Source: Amorphophallus konjac
Lineage: Eukaryota > Streptophyta > Magnoliopsida > Alismatales > Araceae
NCBI GenBank assembly: GCA_022559845.1
Contig: JAHNEJ010001871.1
Span: 1-64,000 of the forward strand
DNA length: 64,000 bases
Direction: 5' to 3'
This document shows positions 1 to 10,132 of the stretch, piece after piece; positions within the stretch are counted from its first letter, which is position 1, and the number at the start of each line of letters is the position of its first letter. Made by a program: the position numbers and the translations under genes. The notes under the pieces are model-generated. The model saw only the letters and a list, made by a program, of their open reading frames with translations, ran no database searches and was not told the DNA's origin.

Positions 1-1
1 C

Positions 2-66
<65 letters not shown>

Positions 67-74
67 CCCCCCCC
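1..74. repeat. poly-C homopolymer tract
   Basis: Apart from a T near the start and a G at 66, this stretch is entirely C. It may be a true homopolymer or an artefact at a contig or read end; the sequence alone cannot decide. No coding content. Confidence 0.9.
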
Positions 75-109
75 TGCTGCTGCTCAAGCGCCCTGCTGCC
101 CCGTCTCGC

Positions 110-541
110 ATGCCTGCCACCGTCTGCGACTGCTCCGACGTGGTCCCTAACCACCCTCGTCTCATGCCCCCGTTTGTGGTTTCGCTTGTTGATGTGCTCT
201 CGTCTTCTGGGTGGGCCGTCCATCCCAGCCGCGCTCCCGACCGCCGGCCAAGCTTTGCTATCTCCGGCGTCCTCGGCGTTCTCCGTCCGCATTCCATTGC
301 TCCATGTCTTTTGGACTTTGTTTTAGTTTTCCTGTTTGGCTTATTGGGCCTTGCCCATTTGATGTAATTGGGCTCCTCCCTTCCTTAGTAGGATGCCCCC
401 TCCCCCCGACCTTCGTGGTCCTCTGTATCCCATATCCCTTTCTCTTCCTTCTGCTTAATATATAAAATTTTCTTGTTGGCTGGTTGGGGTCGAGTATCTC
501 CCCCAACCCCCTGCAAGTATGACCTTAGTTAAAAAAAAAAA
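110..541 (+). mobile_element. possible LINE/retrocopy 3' end with poly(A)
   Basis: A C/T-rich, non-coding stretch ends in a short A/T motif (TTAATATATAAAATTTTC near 456-472), then a spacer and an A-run at about 530-541. Plant L1-type LINEs commonly end in a TTAATATAA-like segment and a poly(A) tail, which is the only basis for this call. No reverse-transcriptase ORF is present, so at most this is a truncated 3' end. A processed host transcript is an alternative. Confidence 0.3.
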
Positions 542-548
542 TAAAGAA

Positions 549-573
549 GAGGTGTGTCAAAGCGACACACCTC
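549..573. repeat. perfect 10-bp-stem hairpin
   Basis: GAGGTGTGTC and GACACACCTC flank a 5-nt loop. A second small hairpin (ATGGGG/CCCCAT) follows at about 586-601. Both lie just after the A-run. They could be a boundary structure of a mobile element, but no terminal motif was recognised. Confidence 0.6.
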
Positions 574-778
574 AACACTGAGGAATGGGGCGAACCCCAT
601 AGCAGCCAGCCTCTCCCGCTGAAAATCCGGCAGTGCAAGATACACTGACCGAACCTGCAGCCAGGAGATACGGGTCCGACGCTTTCCCTGCATTCATTCA
701 TTCATCTCATTAGTTTCATATTTCTTAATAACAAAAGAAAGGGGTGTTACCCTGTGATGTTCCTCATTTTAGTTGTTC

Positions 779-1152
779 AACGGCCTTCCCCTGGCCGTTT
801 TGTTGCCTATGACGGCCTTCCATAGACCGTCCTATCCTATGATGTTTTGAATAACACGGCCATTCCTGGGCCGCTATTCCATTCACAACGGTTGTCCATG
901 AACCGTTGTTCTGATGAATCATTCAACGGCCCTCCAAGGGTCGCGGTGCTATTTTGAACGGTCCAATGGGGACCGCATTGTTCTGAATGCCGAGGGTTGC
1001 TACGTTATGGTCAACGGCCACTCCTGGGCCGCTGTTCTATTTGACGGTCCGTTGAGGGCCGTTTTGTTCTGAGGAGACCCCAAAGGTCAGATATGTTTAA
1101 CGGCCCCGACTGGGCCGTGTTGGGTATATTTTGCGGTCCTTTGAGGACCGTC
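779..1152. repeat. array 1 of ACGG-type short hairpins
   Basis: About ten units of the form (A/G)ACGGYC - 5 to 8 nt - GRCCGT(T/C) occur every 30-55 bp, for example 779-799 (7-bp stem), 811-831, 855-873, 885-909 (perfect 9-bp stem ACAACGGTT), 924-942, 956-976, 1013-1033, 1043-1062, 1099-1118 and 1133-1152. Loops and spacers differ while stems are kept, including compensating C/T and G/A variants, so these are not a simple tandem repeat. AACGG is the core of plant MSA/Myb-type binding sites, so each hairpin is also a pair of inverted Myb-like cores (inference). Confidence 0.8.
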
Positions 1153-1253
1153 ATTGCGTAATCTCCTCCAACGACGGCGAAGCGCCATCCCCCGCCGCCG
1201 TGGAAGCCCTTAACCCCCATTCCCCCGTGCTATACAATGGAAAAGGGACCTAC

Positions 1254-1538
1254 CTCCGAGTCACGACGCCTTCTCGCCGGGCGCGGCGCCTCCGCCGCCG
1301 GCTCATCGCCTCCCGGCTCGTCGGCTCCACGCTCGCCGTCGGAACCACTCTCGCTCTCCTCCACGAGCACGAGGGCGAGATCATCCGCCGAGAAGTCCAT
1401 CGTCCCGGCTTCTTCCCCCGGAGCAACCGCCTCCGACCGCCGCCGCTCGTCGCCGTCGCCATCCACCGCCATCGCGAGGGAGAGAAATCCCGAGAGAGTG
1501 AGGAAGAGGGTGATGGAAAGGAAGAGGAGAGAGGCCAT
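1254..1538 (-). CDS. candidate first exon of a small secreted protein, unrecognised
   Basis: On the minus strand an ATG at 1538 opens a reading frame beginning MASLLFLSITLFLTLSG, a convincing signal peptide of about 24 residues ending in an AMA-like cleavage site. An acidic, Ser/Glu/Asp-rich segment follows (roughly residues 25-80), then a basic PARRRR stretch. The frame reaches a stop at 1230, but GAG|GTAGGT at 1254/1253 is a good splice donor, so I end the exon there (95 codons). A TATAAAC motif lies about 130 nt upstream, and GC-rich third positions fit a grass-like or other GC-rich plant gene. I do not recognise the family. No second exon was identified. It could be a gene fragment carried by a mobile element, since hairpin arrays flank it on both sides. 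Confidence 0.4.
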
Positions 1539-1666
1539 TGTGAGAGAGGGAGAGCACGAGAGAAAAGAGAGAGAGAATGAGAGTGTGGGAGAAGGGGGGG
1601 TCGCTCCTCCTTCCTCTTCTTCTTCTCTCTTCCTGCCGTTACGGTGGGAGGAGGGAAGGAGAAGAG

Positions 1667-1675
1667 GTTTATATT
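1667..1675 (-). promoter_or_regulatory. candidate TATA box for the minus-strand exon
   Basis: The minus strand reads AATATAAACC here. A start about 30 nt downstream would give a 5' leader of roughly 100 nt before the ATG at 1538. Hairpin array 2 lies just upstream, in the promoter position. Confidence 0.4.
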
Positions 1676-1693
1676 TTTGAACCGACGTTGAGA

Positions 1694-1859
1694 ATGGCGG
1701 TCTAGCGATAGACCGCCATACAATAAGAACGGCTACCTTAAGACCGTTATTCCACAAGCGGTTACTTAGCATTGAACGGCCTTCCTATGACCGTTAAAGA
1801 TAAATATGGCGGTTTACCATGAGCCGTCCAACTGAAGAACGGTCTCATCTGAGCCGTTT
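1694..1859. repeat. array 2 of ACGG-type short hairpins
   Basis: Five units: 1694-1719 (perfect 10-bp stem ATGGCGGTCT/AGACCGCCAT), 1728-1748, 1775-1795, about 1808-1829 and 1837-1859. Same architecture as array 1, with different loops. Confidence 0.8.
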
Positions 1860-2797
1860 AACTGTTGAATGTATCATTGTTGTGAAATTCATGTGCCAAT
1901 GAGTTTTGATTGCAGTTAAAGCTAAACAATATCAATGTCCCGCCGTTACGCCTGCACAGGTAAGTCAGGTATGGCCCTCAATCCCTCAAAACTCTTATTG
2001 CATTACTATATGGTAATAAACATCTATCTCGAGAACCAGTCGATTCTTCACGCATTCTAGGATCTGACGTTCCCCGTCAACAAAAACACATGATGATCTA
2101 GGTATGCGTGTCTAATCTTCGGAAAGGCCGCTAAGTTGGAAGAAGTCAGGGGACGACGGTTCTCTCTTGCACGCCGTGGTTGCAAGAAGTGTCCTGACCC
2201 TGACTCATTCAGTTCTGCAATAATATTCTCGAGTATTTTATATTTTTATCCTTTGTTTGCATTCGATTTTACATGTTTCTTTCTTTTAGCCCAGCATGCA
2301 TCACAAGCACCTTTTGAGCATTCACGACCTACGGTCTGCCTGAGAAATGATCTTGCGTATGATTGACTGTTCTCTGTGTTCCATGTCCCACCGAAGGAAT
2401 AATTCCACTCCAAAATTAGAAGGTATTTCTTTGGACCTAATTGTTCGGTTCTGATGAATTAAGTGTTTCCCTCGTCTGGAGTTTTAAAATCCTTTTAATT
2501 TCGCTATTGCCAGCTTCTATATCGCCTCATTTAGGACCACAGCTTGTCCGCCGACGAGGCCGCTCCTTGCTCTTTTACCTTAGTTCCTCCAGATTCAGGT
2601 TTAACACTCAGTCCCACAGTACCTTGCAAATTGGTTCGAAGGTTGCCGGAAGATTTCTATGGCTTATTGGTATGAAACGGGTGTCGTATTGCCTTAACGC
2701 TCGCTTTTGCAGTCCACTCCGCTTCATCTCCACTACAACTCCATGTTCCATGACGCCTCCACTACACCTCCGCTCGTTCCCTTGCAAGGCGGACGTT
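1860..2797. other. no gene seen; possible internal 3' part of an LTR element
   Basis: No supported coding sequence. The stretch ends in a purine-rich tract immediately before an LTR-like start at 2811, so at least its right end may be the 3' internal part of the element that left the LTR remnant. Small ORFs here have no recognisable domain. Confidence 0.4.
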
Positions 2798-2961
2798 AAG
2801 GAGGGGCATCTGTTGACACCCGTTTTTTACCGATGAATCGAATCAGTTCCTGCGTCTCAGTTATTGATGTCCCGAACAGTCAATCACATGAAAGATTATT
2901 CCTCTGGCAGTATTTTGGGCTCTTCCCAGCGAAGAAGGCCTCCCTCCCTCTCATTGGATTT

Positions 2962-3300
2962 AACGGTCTGTTATAAACCGTTTTTCTCAATATAACGGTC
3001 CCCACTTGGCCGTTGTGTTCCGCTGCCCCGGGTTATTTGTATCTCGTGATACGCTTTGTATAGCGGCTCAATGCCAACCGTTATAGTCAATATAGCGGTC
3101 GTCCCTGGGCCGTCATTATTTGCCGACAAGAAAAGGGTTCAGAGGCCCGACAGTCGGTCATAGCCACGTGCTTCACGAAAAGTTGTTTGTCTGGGCGTTG
3201 ACTCCTCTTTAAGTATAACGATTTTTCTAGGACCGTCATGTATATTGAACGGTCCCTCCAAGACCGTCATACATGTTTGGCGGCCTTCGTAAGACCGTCA
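2962..3300. repeat. array 3 of ACGG-type hairpins inside LTR U3
   Basis: Seven units: 2962-2982, 2994-3014, 3063-3082, 3095-3114, 3217-3237, 3247-3269 and 3279-3300. The design matches arrays 1 and 2. The array lies upstream of the TATA box at 3451, where promoter-proximal elements of an LTR would be expected. Confidence 0.75.
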
Positions 3301-3450
3301 TTTTTAAGGCCACCCAGATTAGACCCCCGTGATTCCAGGCGGATTAAGAGGAGAATGTCGTTGGCAATATTGACACGATGCTATCATATACCGGTCCTTG
3401 ACCGACATCATTCAGTGTTAATCCCTGATTAAGCTCGAAGCCCTGGGCTC

Positions 3451-3459
3451 TATATATAG
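3451..3459 (+). promoter_or_regulatory. TATA box of LTR remnant
   Basis: TATATATAG preceded by a GC-rich stretch, about 640 bp from the LTR start. Transcription would begin near 3480. Confidence 0.5.
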
Positions 3460-4048
3460 CTCACGGGTTCTGAGACAGAGGGGGGGACCATCACGAAGTG
3501 CTGTCGAATTCCATCGCCAAATCTCATACAGCATACGCCCGTTCGTCAGGGAGTGGGGGCCTTCTACATCCCTCGCAGGCCCCCGGTGCAGGGAACTTCA
3601 CGCTTCATGTTTTTGTGTTTCTAGTCCTTCCCTGTTTGCTCACCACACACACGTCTTTTCTTCACTGCATCACACATCACATACATCATTTCGTTGGCAT
3701 TTCTTATCTTTCCTACTGTTTCCGGCGCCCTAAACGGGGTTTCAAAACCTCCAGGTATCGCCGGGCCATGTTCTTCCTTTGCTTTATTTCAATTAGTACA
3801 CCTACTACACTATCATTTAGCTAATCTCCGTTTATCTGTGTGTTTCACCATTTGCTTTCAGGTCAGCAACCAAAAGCACGAGGCCCGCACCCTCTGGCCG
3901 GCCAGGAGGAGTGGAGGAACGGACCCGCATTCTCCCGTAGCTTCCGAGTCCCGGCGCTTTCACCGGGTGGCGATCACGGTCAACAGCTTCGTCTTTCCTC
4001 CTGTTTTTTATCTCTTCAATATTATTTAACTCGAGGAGGAATAACATA

Positions 4049-4720
4049 TCAACAGCACGCACTATCAAGATCTGCAATGCGACTAGCAATGAGGGGCATC
4101 TTCAATTCTGGCCTCAAACCTCGCAAAAATTGCTGTGTCTTCAAAGCTTCACTAGCCAGCACATGGGGCGTATACTGACCCAATTCCATAAAGTTATTCC
4201 GATACTGAAGCACAGTCATACTGCCCTGAGTCAGCTCCATGAATTGATACATTTTCACCATTTGCAAACAGGCAGGAGTGTAAGCATGCTCGAAAGCAGC
4301 AACGAACTCTGCCCAAGTGATCTGCCGAAGAGGTCTTGAATGAAAAGTGATCTGCCACTCGGCCTTCCACCACGTAATGGCTGTACCCTGGAGTTGAAAA
4401 GCGGCAAGCATAACTTTCTCATCTTCAGCACATTCCATCGAAACAAAAACACGCTCGATAGCATCCAGCCATTGCCTCGTAATCTCTGGATCAGCTTGAC
4501 CATCGAAAGGAGGCGGATTGAACATCAGGAATTCCTTTAAAGCCTTGCCTCGACTGCCAGGCACTTCAACCTGAGGAGCAACGATCGGCATTGGAGGAGG
4601 AACAACTGGTGCATCAGGAACAGTAGGAACTACAGGAGGAGGTGCAGAACCGCTATCTTCCCTGGGCGCATCTTGAGGAGCACGAGGAACTCGAGGAGGT
4701 CTTCCTCGACGAGGTAGCAT
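4049..4720 (-). pseudogene. gag: Ty3 gag, element A, 3'-truncated
   Basis: Encodes about 224 residues of a retrotransposon capsid protein. A basic start (MLPRRGRPPR) and Pro/Val-rich linker are followed by the Retrotrans_gag-type core (WLDAIERVF near residue 90, then an AAFQLQGTAITWW block, ending near the LRGLRPELK region). I chose the ATG at 4720 because the PRRGRPPR start is shared with elements B and C; an in-frame ATG lies 10 codons upstream. The frame is open until homology stops abruptly at about 4055, before the zinc knuckles. This truncated copy retains an open frame where element B has both a nonsense codon and a frameshift. Confidence 0.9.
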
Positions 4721-4856
4721 AATTACTCTGCCGAGATCATAAAACAACAATAAAATCCATCAATCACGCAGAAAACACACTAAGCCAGTAATAGACGACA
4801 CAGGACTAGCTCTGGACAAGCGCAAATTTCAATTCCTTATACAGTTTCTCAACATC

Positions 4857-4868
4857 GCTCTGATACCA
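4857..4868 (-). promoter_or_regulatory. primer-binding site, element A
   Basis: Minus strand TGGTATCAGAGC, complementary to the 3' end of plant initiator-Met tRNA, lies 2 nt from the LTR end (…GTTACA). This is the reverse-transcription primer site. Confidence 0.85.
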
Positions 4869-4870
4869 AC

Positions 4871-5839
4871 TGTAACGACCCAGAGTTCAGGATACCGATA
4901 CACCGATAACATCGATACACCGATACCAAGAACTGGGGAAGCCACCCAAGAGGCTGATGAGGCCCCTGAAGGGTTAGTAAGGTTATGTCGAGGGAATGTA
5001 TAACGAACCACAATTTGGAACACGCAGATTCCAATTAAGTAATAAAATTAACACAAGAGCGGAAGCAATTCAAAATAACCAGAGTGATATATATATACTA
5101 GTCCAGATAAACAAAAGCACTAGTCCACAAGAGTACAACAACACGGGGCATACCACGACAAAGGTACCATAAAAGCCTCAAAAAGGTGGCTCAAACAAAG
5201 CTGGCAGCTAGTCGCGGTCTCCGAAACAGCTCACGAAGCATCGGGAGACGACGGGCGCGGCTCACCTGAAAGGAGAAGGGTGAGTCACAGCCAGACTCAG
5301 TAGGGGTCACGTGGATCCCTACCTCGCACTAAACAAGCATTCATGCATAAATAAAAGCAATTAGAGCATGCATTTAATTAAAATAACAGGTAATGGCATG
5401 AATAAACTACTCAAGTAAAGCTGTAAACCCTAACTAAGTAAGTAGAACAGCTAACACATGCCACAGCTAAATAAATGCAAGCGACTAAAACTAAATCTAC
5501 CAAAATAGAATAAGCCTTAACTAATCCAAACAATAAGGAAGGACAACCACTGGAGCAGAAACCAGAAGCATCCACTAATGACTTACACTGTGTCTCAAGC
5601 ACTCGCAGTCGACAAAGCAACAAGCTGAGCGCGTAAACAGTACCAAACCAAGTGACCAGTCGGAGTGGCACCCGTCGGTGTCAGTCCACAGTCTCCGACC
5701 ACGTGTGCACACACTGACTCTAGCCTGAGCCAGGCCCTCTAGCTAGTTTTCTCCCTTGGTAGGACGCTACCTTTGGCTGGGAGCCCACGGAACTAGCTTA
5801 CAAACCGTGTATGGGAAATAAATCTCCGCTGATACCAAC
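4871..5839 (-). repeat. partial LTR plus PBS remnant, element A
   Basis: 960 bp matching the promoter-proximal and U5 end of the family LTR, including the TA-rich TATA region (about 5085-5098). It is joined at 5826-5830 (ccgct) to a broken PBS (5831-5839, GATACCAAC on the plus strand), which abuts a full LTR at 5840. The same joint occurs at 14021-14034, so it is inherited and not a local accident. Confidence 0.85.
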
Positions 5840-8216
5840 TGTAACGACCCAGAGTTCAGGATACCGATACATCGATAACATCGATACACCGATACCAAGA
5901 ACTGGGGAAGCCACCTAAGAGGCTGATGAGGCCCCTGAAGGGTTAGTAAGGTTATGTCGAGGGAATGTATAACGAACCGTAATTTGGAACACGCAGATTA
6001 CAATTAAGTAATAAAATTAACACAAGAGCGGAAGCAATTCAAAATAACCAGAGTGATATATATATATATATATACGAGTCTAGATAAACAAAAGTACTAG
6101 TCCACAAGAGTACAACAACACGGGGCATACCCCGGCAAAGGTACCACAAAAGCCTCAAAAAGGCGGCTCAACTAAAGCTGGCAGCTAGTCGCGGTCTCCG
6201 AAACAGCTCACGAAGCACCGGGAGACGACGAGCGCCGCTCACCTGAAAGGAGAAGGGTGACTCACAGCCAGACTCAGTAGGGGTCACGCGGATCGCTACC
6301 TCACACTAAACAAGCATTCATGCATAAATAAAAGCAATTAGAGCATGCATTTAATTAAAATAACAGGCAATGGCATGAATAAACTACTCAAGTAAAGCTG
6401 TAAACTCTAACTAAGTAAGTAGAACAGCTAACACATGCCACAGCTAAATAAATGCAAGCGACTACAACTAAATCTACCAAAATAGAATAAGCCTTGACTA
6501 ATCCAAACAATAAGGAAGGACAACCACTGGAGCAGAAACCAGAAGCGTCCACTGACGACTTACACTGCGTCTCAAGCACTCGCAGTCGACAAAGTGACAA
6601 GCTGAGTGCGTAAACAGTACCAAACCAAGTGACCAGTCGGAGTGGCACCCGTCGGTGTCAGTCCACAGTCTCCGACCACGTGTGCACACACTGACTCTAG
6701 CCTGAGCCAGGCCCTCTAGCTAGTTTTCTCCCTTGGTAGGACGCTACCATTGGTTGAGAGCCCACGAAACTAGCTTACAAACCGTGTATGGGAAACACCC
6801 CTCCGCTATCCCCAAGCGGGTCGGCACTCAACAGACCTTAGGGCAACAACAGTGGTTCCATTGCATGGAAAGAAAATCTACTCTATTGGCATGAGAAACC
6901 TGCCATCGAATAGTGAAACAACATAAACATGGCACAGTTACGTAAAGGAACGCATAACAAATGGGCTGGCAACTTATTAAATCCAACAGGCAAGCGGCGG
7001 TCAAATGCCCACGCGCTACATGATAGTAACGGTCGGAGGCTGGCGCGTTACACCAAGAACGATGTGTCTGTCCCCGTCCGTCACTTCCGCCTGAGTTCCA
7101 GCTCAAAATCCCAAAAGAAAATGTGACGGTAGGGGCCATGTGCGTTACATCGATGCAACGCGTTGGGTCACCGCCGTTACATCCACCCGAGGCCAAAAAC
7201 CAACGTACAACATTCGAAATTAGACGCAGGCGAAGCGACGCGCTCGGCCAGGCGCGTCGGACGGAAGCGACGGCCGGCCGACTGGCCGTCGGGCTAACCG
7301 CCTCACCTGGTCAACGTAAAACAACTGACGAGTAACGGATGGGGTTCCCACCGTTACTCTCCAAATAACGCACCCTCATCGGGCCGTTGTTTGGAAATGA
7401 CGCGTCCACTAAGGACCGTCAGGCGTGTGACGGTTCCTGGCAGGGCCGTCACACCACCTAGAGCACGAGCGGGTACGGTTTGAAAATCGGAGCCCTCCCG
7501 GACGATAAAAATCGTCGGGTAACGTCGTAGAAACCTGTAACCTGTCAAACCATACAACCCAACAACAAAATAACACCCAAATACCACACATGCAAAGCCC
7601 ACAATGCATCAAATTCAAGAATTAAGCTAAAACCCCAAAATTATGAAATATGAACATTAAGCATGCTACGGGGTTCTAATCGAAAGAACGAGCTATAGGA
7701 AATGATCCTAGCGAGATCAGGATTCCATCCCCCTACCTTTTGCGAGCCGAAACCGACGAAATGGCCGCATGCAAGGAGGTAGGCTCACCGGGCCATCAAG
7801 CTCCACCTCGCTCCCTCGATCACCGAACCACGCCGAGATGGGTACCCACGCGTTCCTCTCGACGCGAGGAATCCAACGGCGCCAACCACGCTTCAATCTG
7901 CCGGCGATTGGCCTACAACCCAAGAGAGGGAGGGAGAGGCGATCGCGGAGGAGAGAGAGAGTGAGGGTGAATGAGATCGACGGGGAGAGAGAGGGAGAGG
8001 GTGAGGGATTAAAAGAAATAAAATTAAAATTAAAAAATATATAATATAATTATTATATATATTAAAATCTTATTAATCTCTAATAACCCTCAAAGCTCCA
8101 AATAAATTTAGAAAAATACCAGAAAAATTCCAAAAAAACCAAGCAAATAGCCGAAAATTCCAGAATAAATACTAGAACAAAATCCATTAAGGATCCTTTA
8201 AGGCACGGGCCTTACA
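5840..8216 (-). repeat. full Ty3 LTR shared by elements A and B (2377 bp)
   Basis: Minus strand starts TGTAAGGCCCGTGCC at 8216 and ends GGGTCGTTACA at 5840. A (TA)n tract at 6056-6074 is the likely TATA region, leaving a short R-U5 of about 190 bp. U3 contains a cluster of ACGG-type hairpins (7332-7357, 7399-7420, 7427-7452 and a ggccg palindrome near 7270). Short ORFs inside the LTR recur in other copies only because the LTR recurs. Confidence 0.9.
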
Positions 8217-8229
8217 GTCTCTCCCTCCT
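8217..8229 (-). promoter_or_regulatory. polypurine tract, element B
   Basis: Minus strand AGGAGGGAGAGAC lies directly before the LTR start at 8216, the plus-strand primer position of an LTR retrotransposon. Confidence 0.8.
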
Positions 8230-8296
8230 AATAAAAATTTTACCCTCGAAATTTACAATAACAAAAAAAGGAGGAAACTGAAAAAGGACAAATACC

Positions 8297-9358
8297 TCAC
8301 TGGAATAAGAAAGAAAAAAGTTGACGCATCTCATCTTTGCATTCCCAAGTGGACTCATTACCAGAGTGACACTGCCAAGCTACTCTTACCAGAGGGATAA
8401 TCTTATTTCTCAACCGCTGCTCACGACGGTCTTCAATTCTAATAGGGAACTCTGGTGCAGATAAATCAGCAGTCACCTCAGGCCAAACTGAATCATCGAG
8501 AACATGAGAAGCATCCGACACATATTTCCTCAACTGAGATACATGGAACACATCATGAATAGCTTGCATGGCCGCAGGTAGCTGTAGACGATAAGCCACT
8601 GGACCAATAGCTTCAACGATCGGGAAAGGGCCAACATACCGCGGACTAAGCTTTCCACGCTTCCCAAACCTGGAAACACCTTTCATCGGAGATATTTTAA
8701 CAAACACCATATCTCCTGGCTCAAATTGTAATGGGCGTCTACGCTGATCTCCATAACTTTTCTGTCGACTCTGAGCCGTCAACAATCTCTGCCTGATCAG
8801 ACGAACCACATCAGAACATTGCTGCACCATGTCCGGTCCTGTCAACAATATGTCCCCAACATCAAACCAATTCAAGGGAGTACGACAAGGACGACCATAT
8901 AGTGCTTCATAAGGGGCCATTCCAATACTGGAGTGAAAACTGTTATTATAGGCAAATTCAACAAGTGGTAAATGCTGGCTCCACGAACCCTGCCAATCAA
9001 GGCAACACAATCTCAGCATGTCCTCTAAAGTCTGAATAGTCCTCTCTGACTGTCCATCTGACTAAGGGTGATACGCTGAACTGAAAGCTAACTCAGTGCC
9101 CAAAGCTTTCTGGAAACTACGCCAGAAGCCGGAGGTAAAATGTGGGTCACGATCTGACACAAGTGAAACAGGAACTCCATGCAATGGCACAATCTTCTGC
9201 ACATATAGCTCGGCCAACCTCTACACATTCCAGGCAATCTTAATCGGCAATAATCTGGCAGTTTTAGTCAATCTGTCGACAAGCAACCAGATACCATCAA
9301 AACCTTGAGAAGTCCGAGGCAAACCCATCACAAAATCTGTAGTAACATGGTCCCATTT
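8297..9358 (-). pseudogene. pol: Ty3 integrase with chromo-like C-terminus, element B
   Basis: Core integrase sequence ([13 protein letters not shown], then WLP-type [15 protein letters not shown]) is followed by the GPY/F-type segment ([13 protein letters not shown]) and a C-terminal part ([13 protein letters not shown], then NESTWE) resembling the degenerate chromodomain of Tekay-type elements. The natural stop is at 8297-8299. In-frame TAG codons at 9221-9223 and 9062-9064 interrupt the core; element C has a Gln codon at both places. The element cannot make a full integrase. Confidence 0.85.
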
Positions 9359-10132
9359 CTACATTGGAATCTCTAGTGGCTGAAGCAAACCACTTGGCTT
9401 TTGATGTTCGGCTTTAACCTGCTGACAAGTCAAGCACTTAGAAACAAATATAGCCACGTCTTTCTTCAAACCTGGCCACCAGAACTGCCTTTTCAAATTC
9501 TGATACATCTTGGTGACACCTGGATGAATAGCAAAACGGGAACCATGGGCTTCACTCAGAATCTCATGTCTCAAATCATCATCAGCGGGAACATACCATC
9601 TGCTCTGGAAACTGACAACCAGCTCGTCATCAAATTCCACATCATATCTCGATATAACACGGGCTAAATCAGAATCAGCTTGCTGAGCTTCTTTAATCTG
9701 CTGATATAGAGCTGAACCCAAAATCAAACTAGCACAAACTGCCATCCTCGGATCAGCAGGAAACTCTGCACTGAATGCCTCGCTCGGAAGCCATTTCCAC
9801 AATTTCCATTCATGAAGCAACAAATGACTGACCTGCACTTTCCTGCTCAGAGCATCAGCCACAACATTCATTTTACCCGGCTGATAGGAGAGTGTGAAGT
9901 CAAAATCTTTCATGAATTCCATCCATCGGCGCTGCCTGAGATTCAAATCTTTCTGGGAGAATATATACTGTAAACTCTGGTGATCAGTAAAAATCTGAAA
10001 TTTCTCACCATACAGATAATGTCTCCAAATCTTTAAGGCAAAAATAACTGCAGCTAGCTCCAGATCATGAGTGGGATAATTCTCTTCATGTCGTTTCAAT
10101 TGCCGAGATGCATATGCGATAACTTTACCATG
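9359..10132 (-). pseudogene. pol: Ty3 RNase H and integrase zinc finger, element B
   Basis: RNase H signature stretches ([45 protein letters not shown]) are followed by the HHCC zinc finger of integrase ([11 protein letters not shown] … KCLTCQQVK). It is in the same frame as the RT upstream and the integrase downstream, separated by nonsense codons at 10133-10135 (TAA) and 9359-9361 (TAG, where element C has Trp). Confidence 0.85.

Larger units (their letters stand above)
2798..4048 (+). mobile_element. Ty3-type LTR remnant with PPT, right-truncated
   Basis: A polypurine-like tract AAGGAGGGGCATC (2798-2810) is followed by TGTTGACACCCG at 2811, the usual start of many plant Ty3/gypsy 3' LTRs. 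A TATATATAG box lies at 3451-3459, which would make 2811-3480 the U3. No matching second LTR exists in the window, and the end (TG..CA partner and TSD) cannot be defined because the segment is cut at about 4049, where an unrelated Ty3 gag begins mid-codon. The U3 contains hairpin array 3. From about 3300 to 4048 no gene is seen. Confidence 0.5.

Noticed and set aside
779..1152. Regularly spaced short repeats resembling a CRISPR array
   Set aside because: Units are hairpins with variable stems and uneven spacing, there are no constant direct repeats, and the genome is clearly eukaryotic.
4857..4868. tRNA gene from the TGGTATCAGAGC match
   Set aside because: Only the 3'-end complement is present, next to an LTR end; it is a primer-binding site, not a tRNA gene.
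5411..5671. Repeated 86-codon ORF starting MPLRLVTWFGTV, recurring at 6388 and 30191
   Set aside because: It lies in the LTR and recurs only because the LTR does; copies differ freely and no domain is recognisable.
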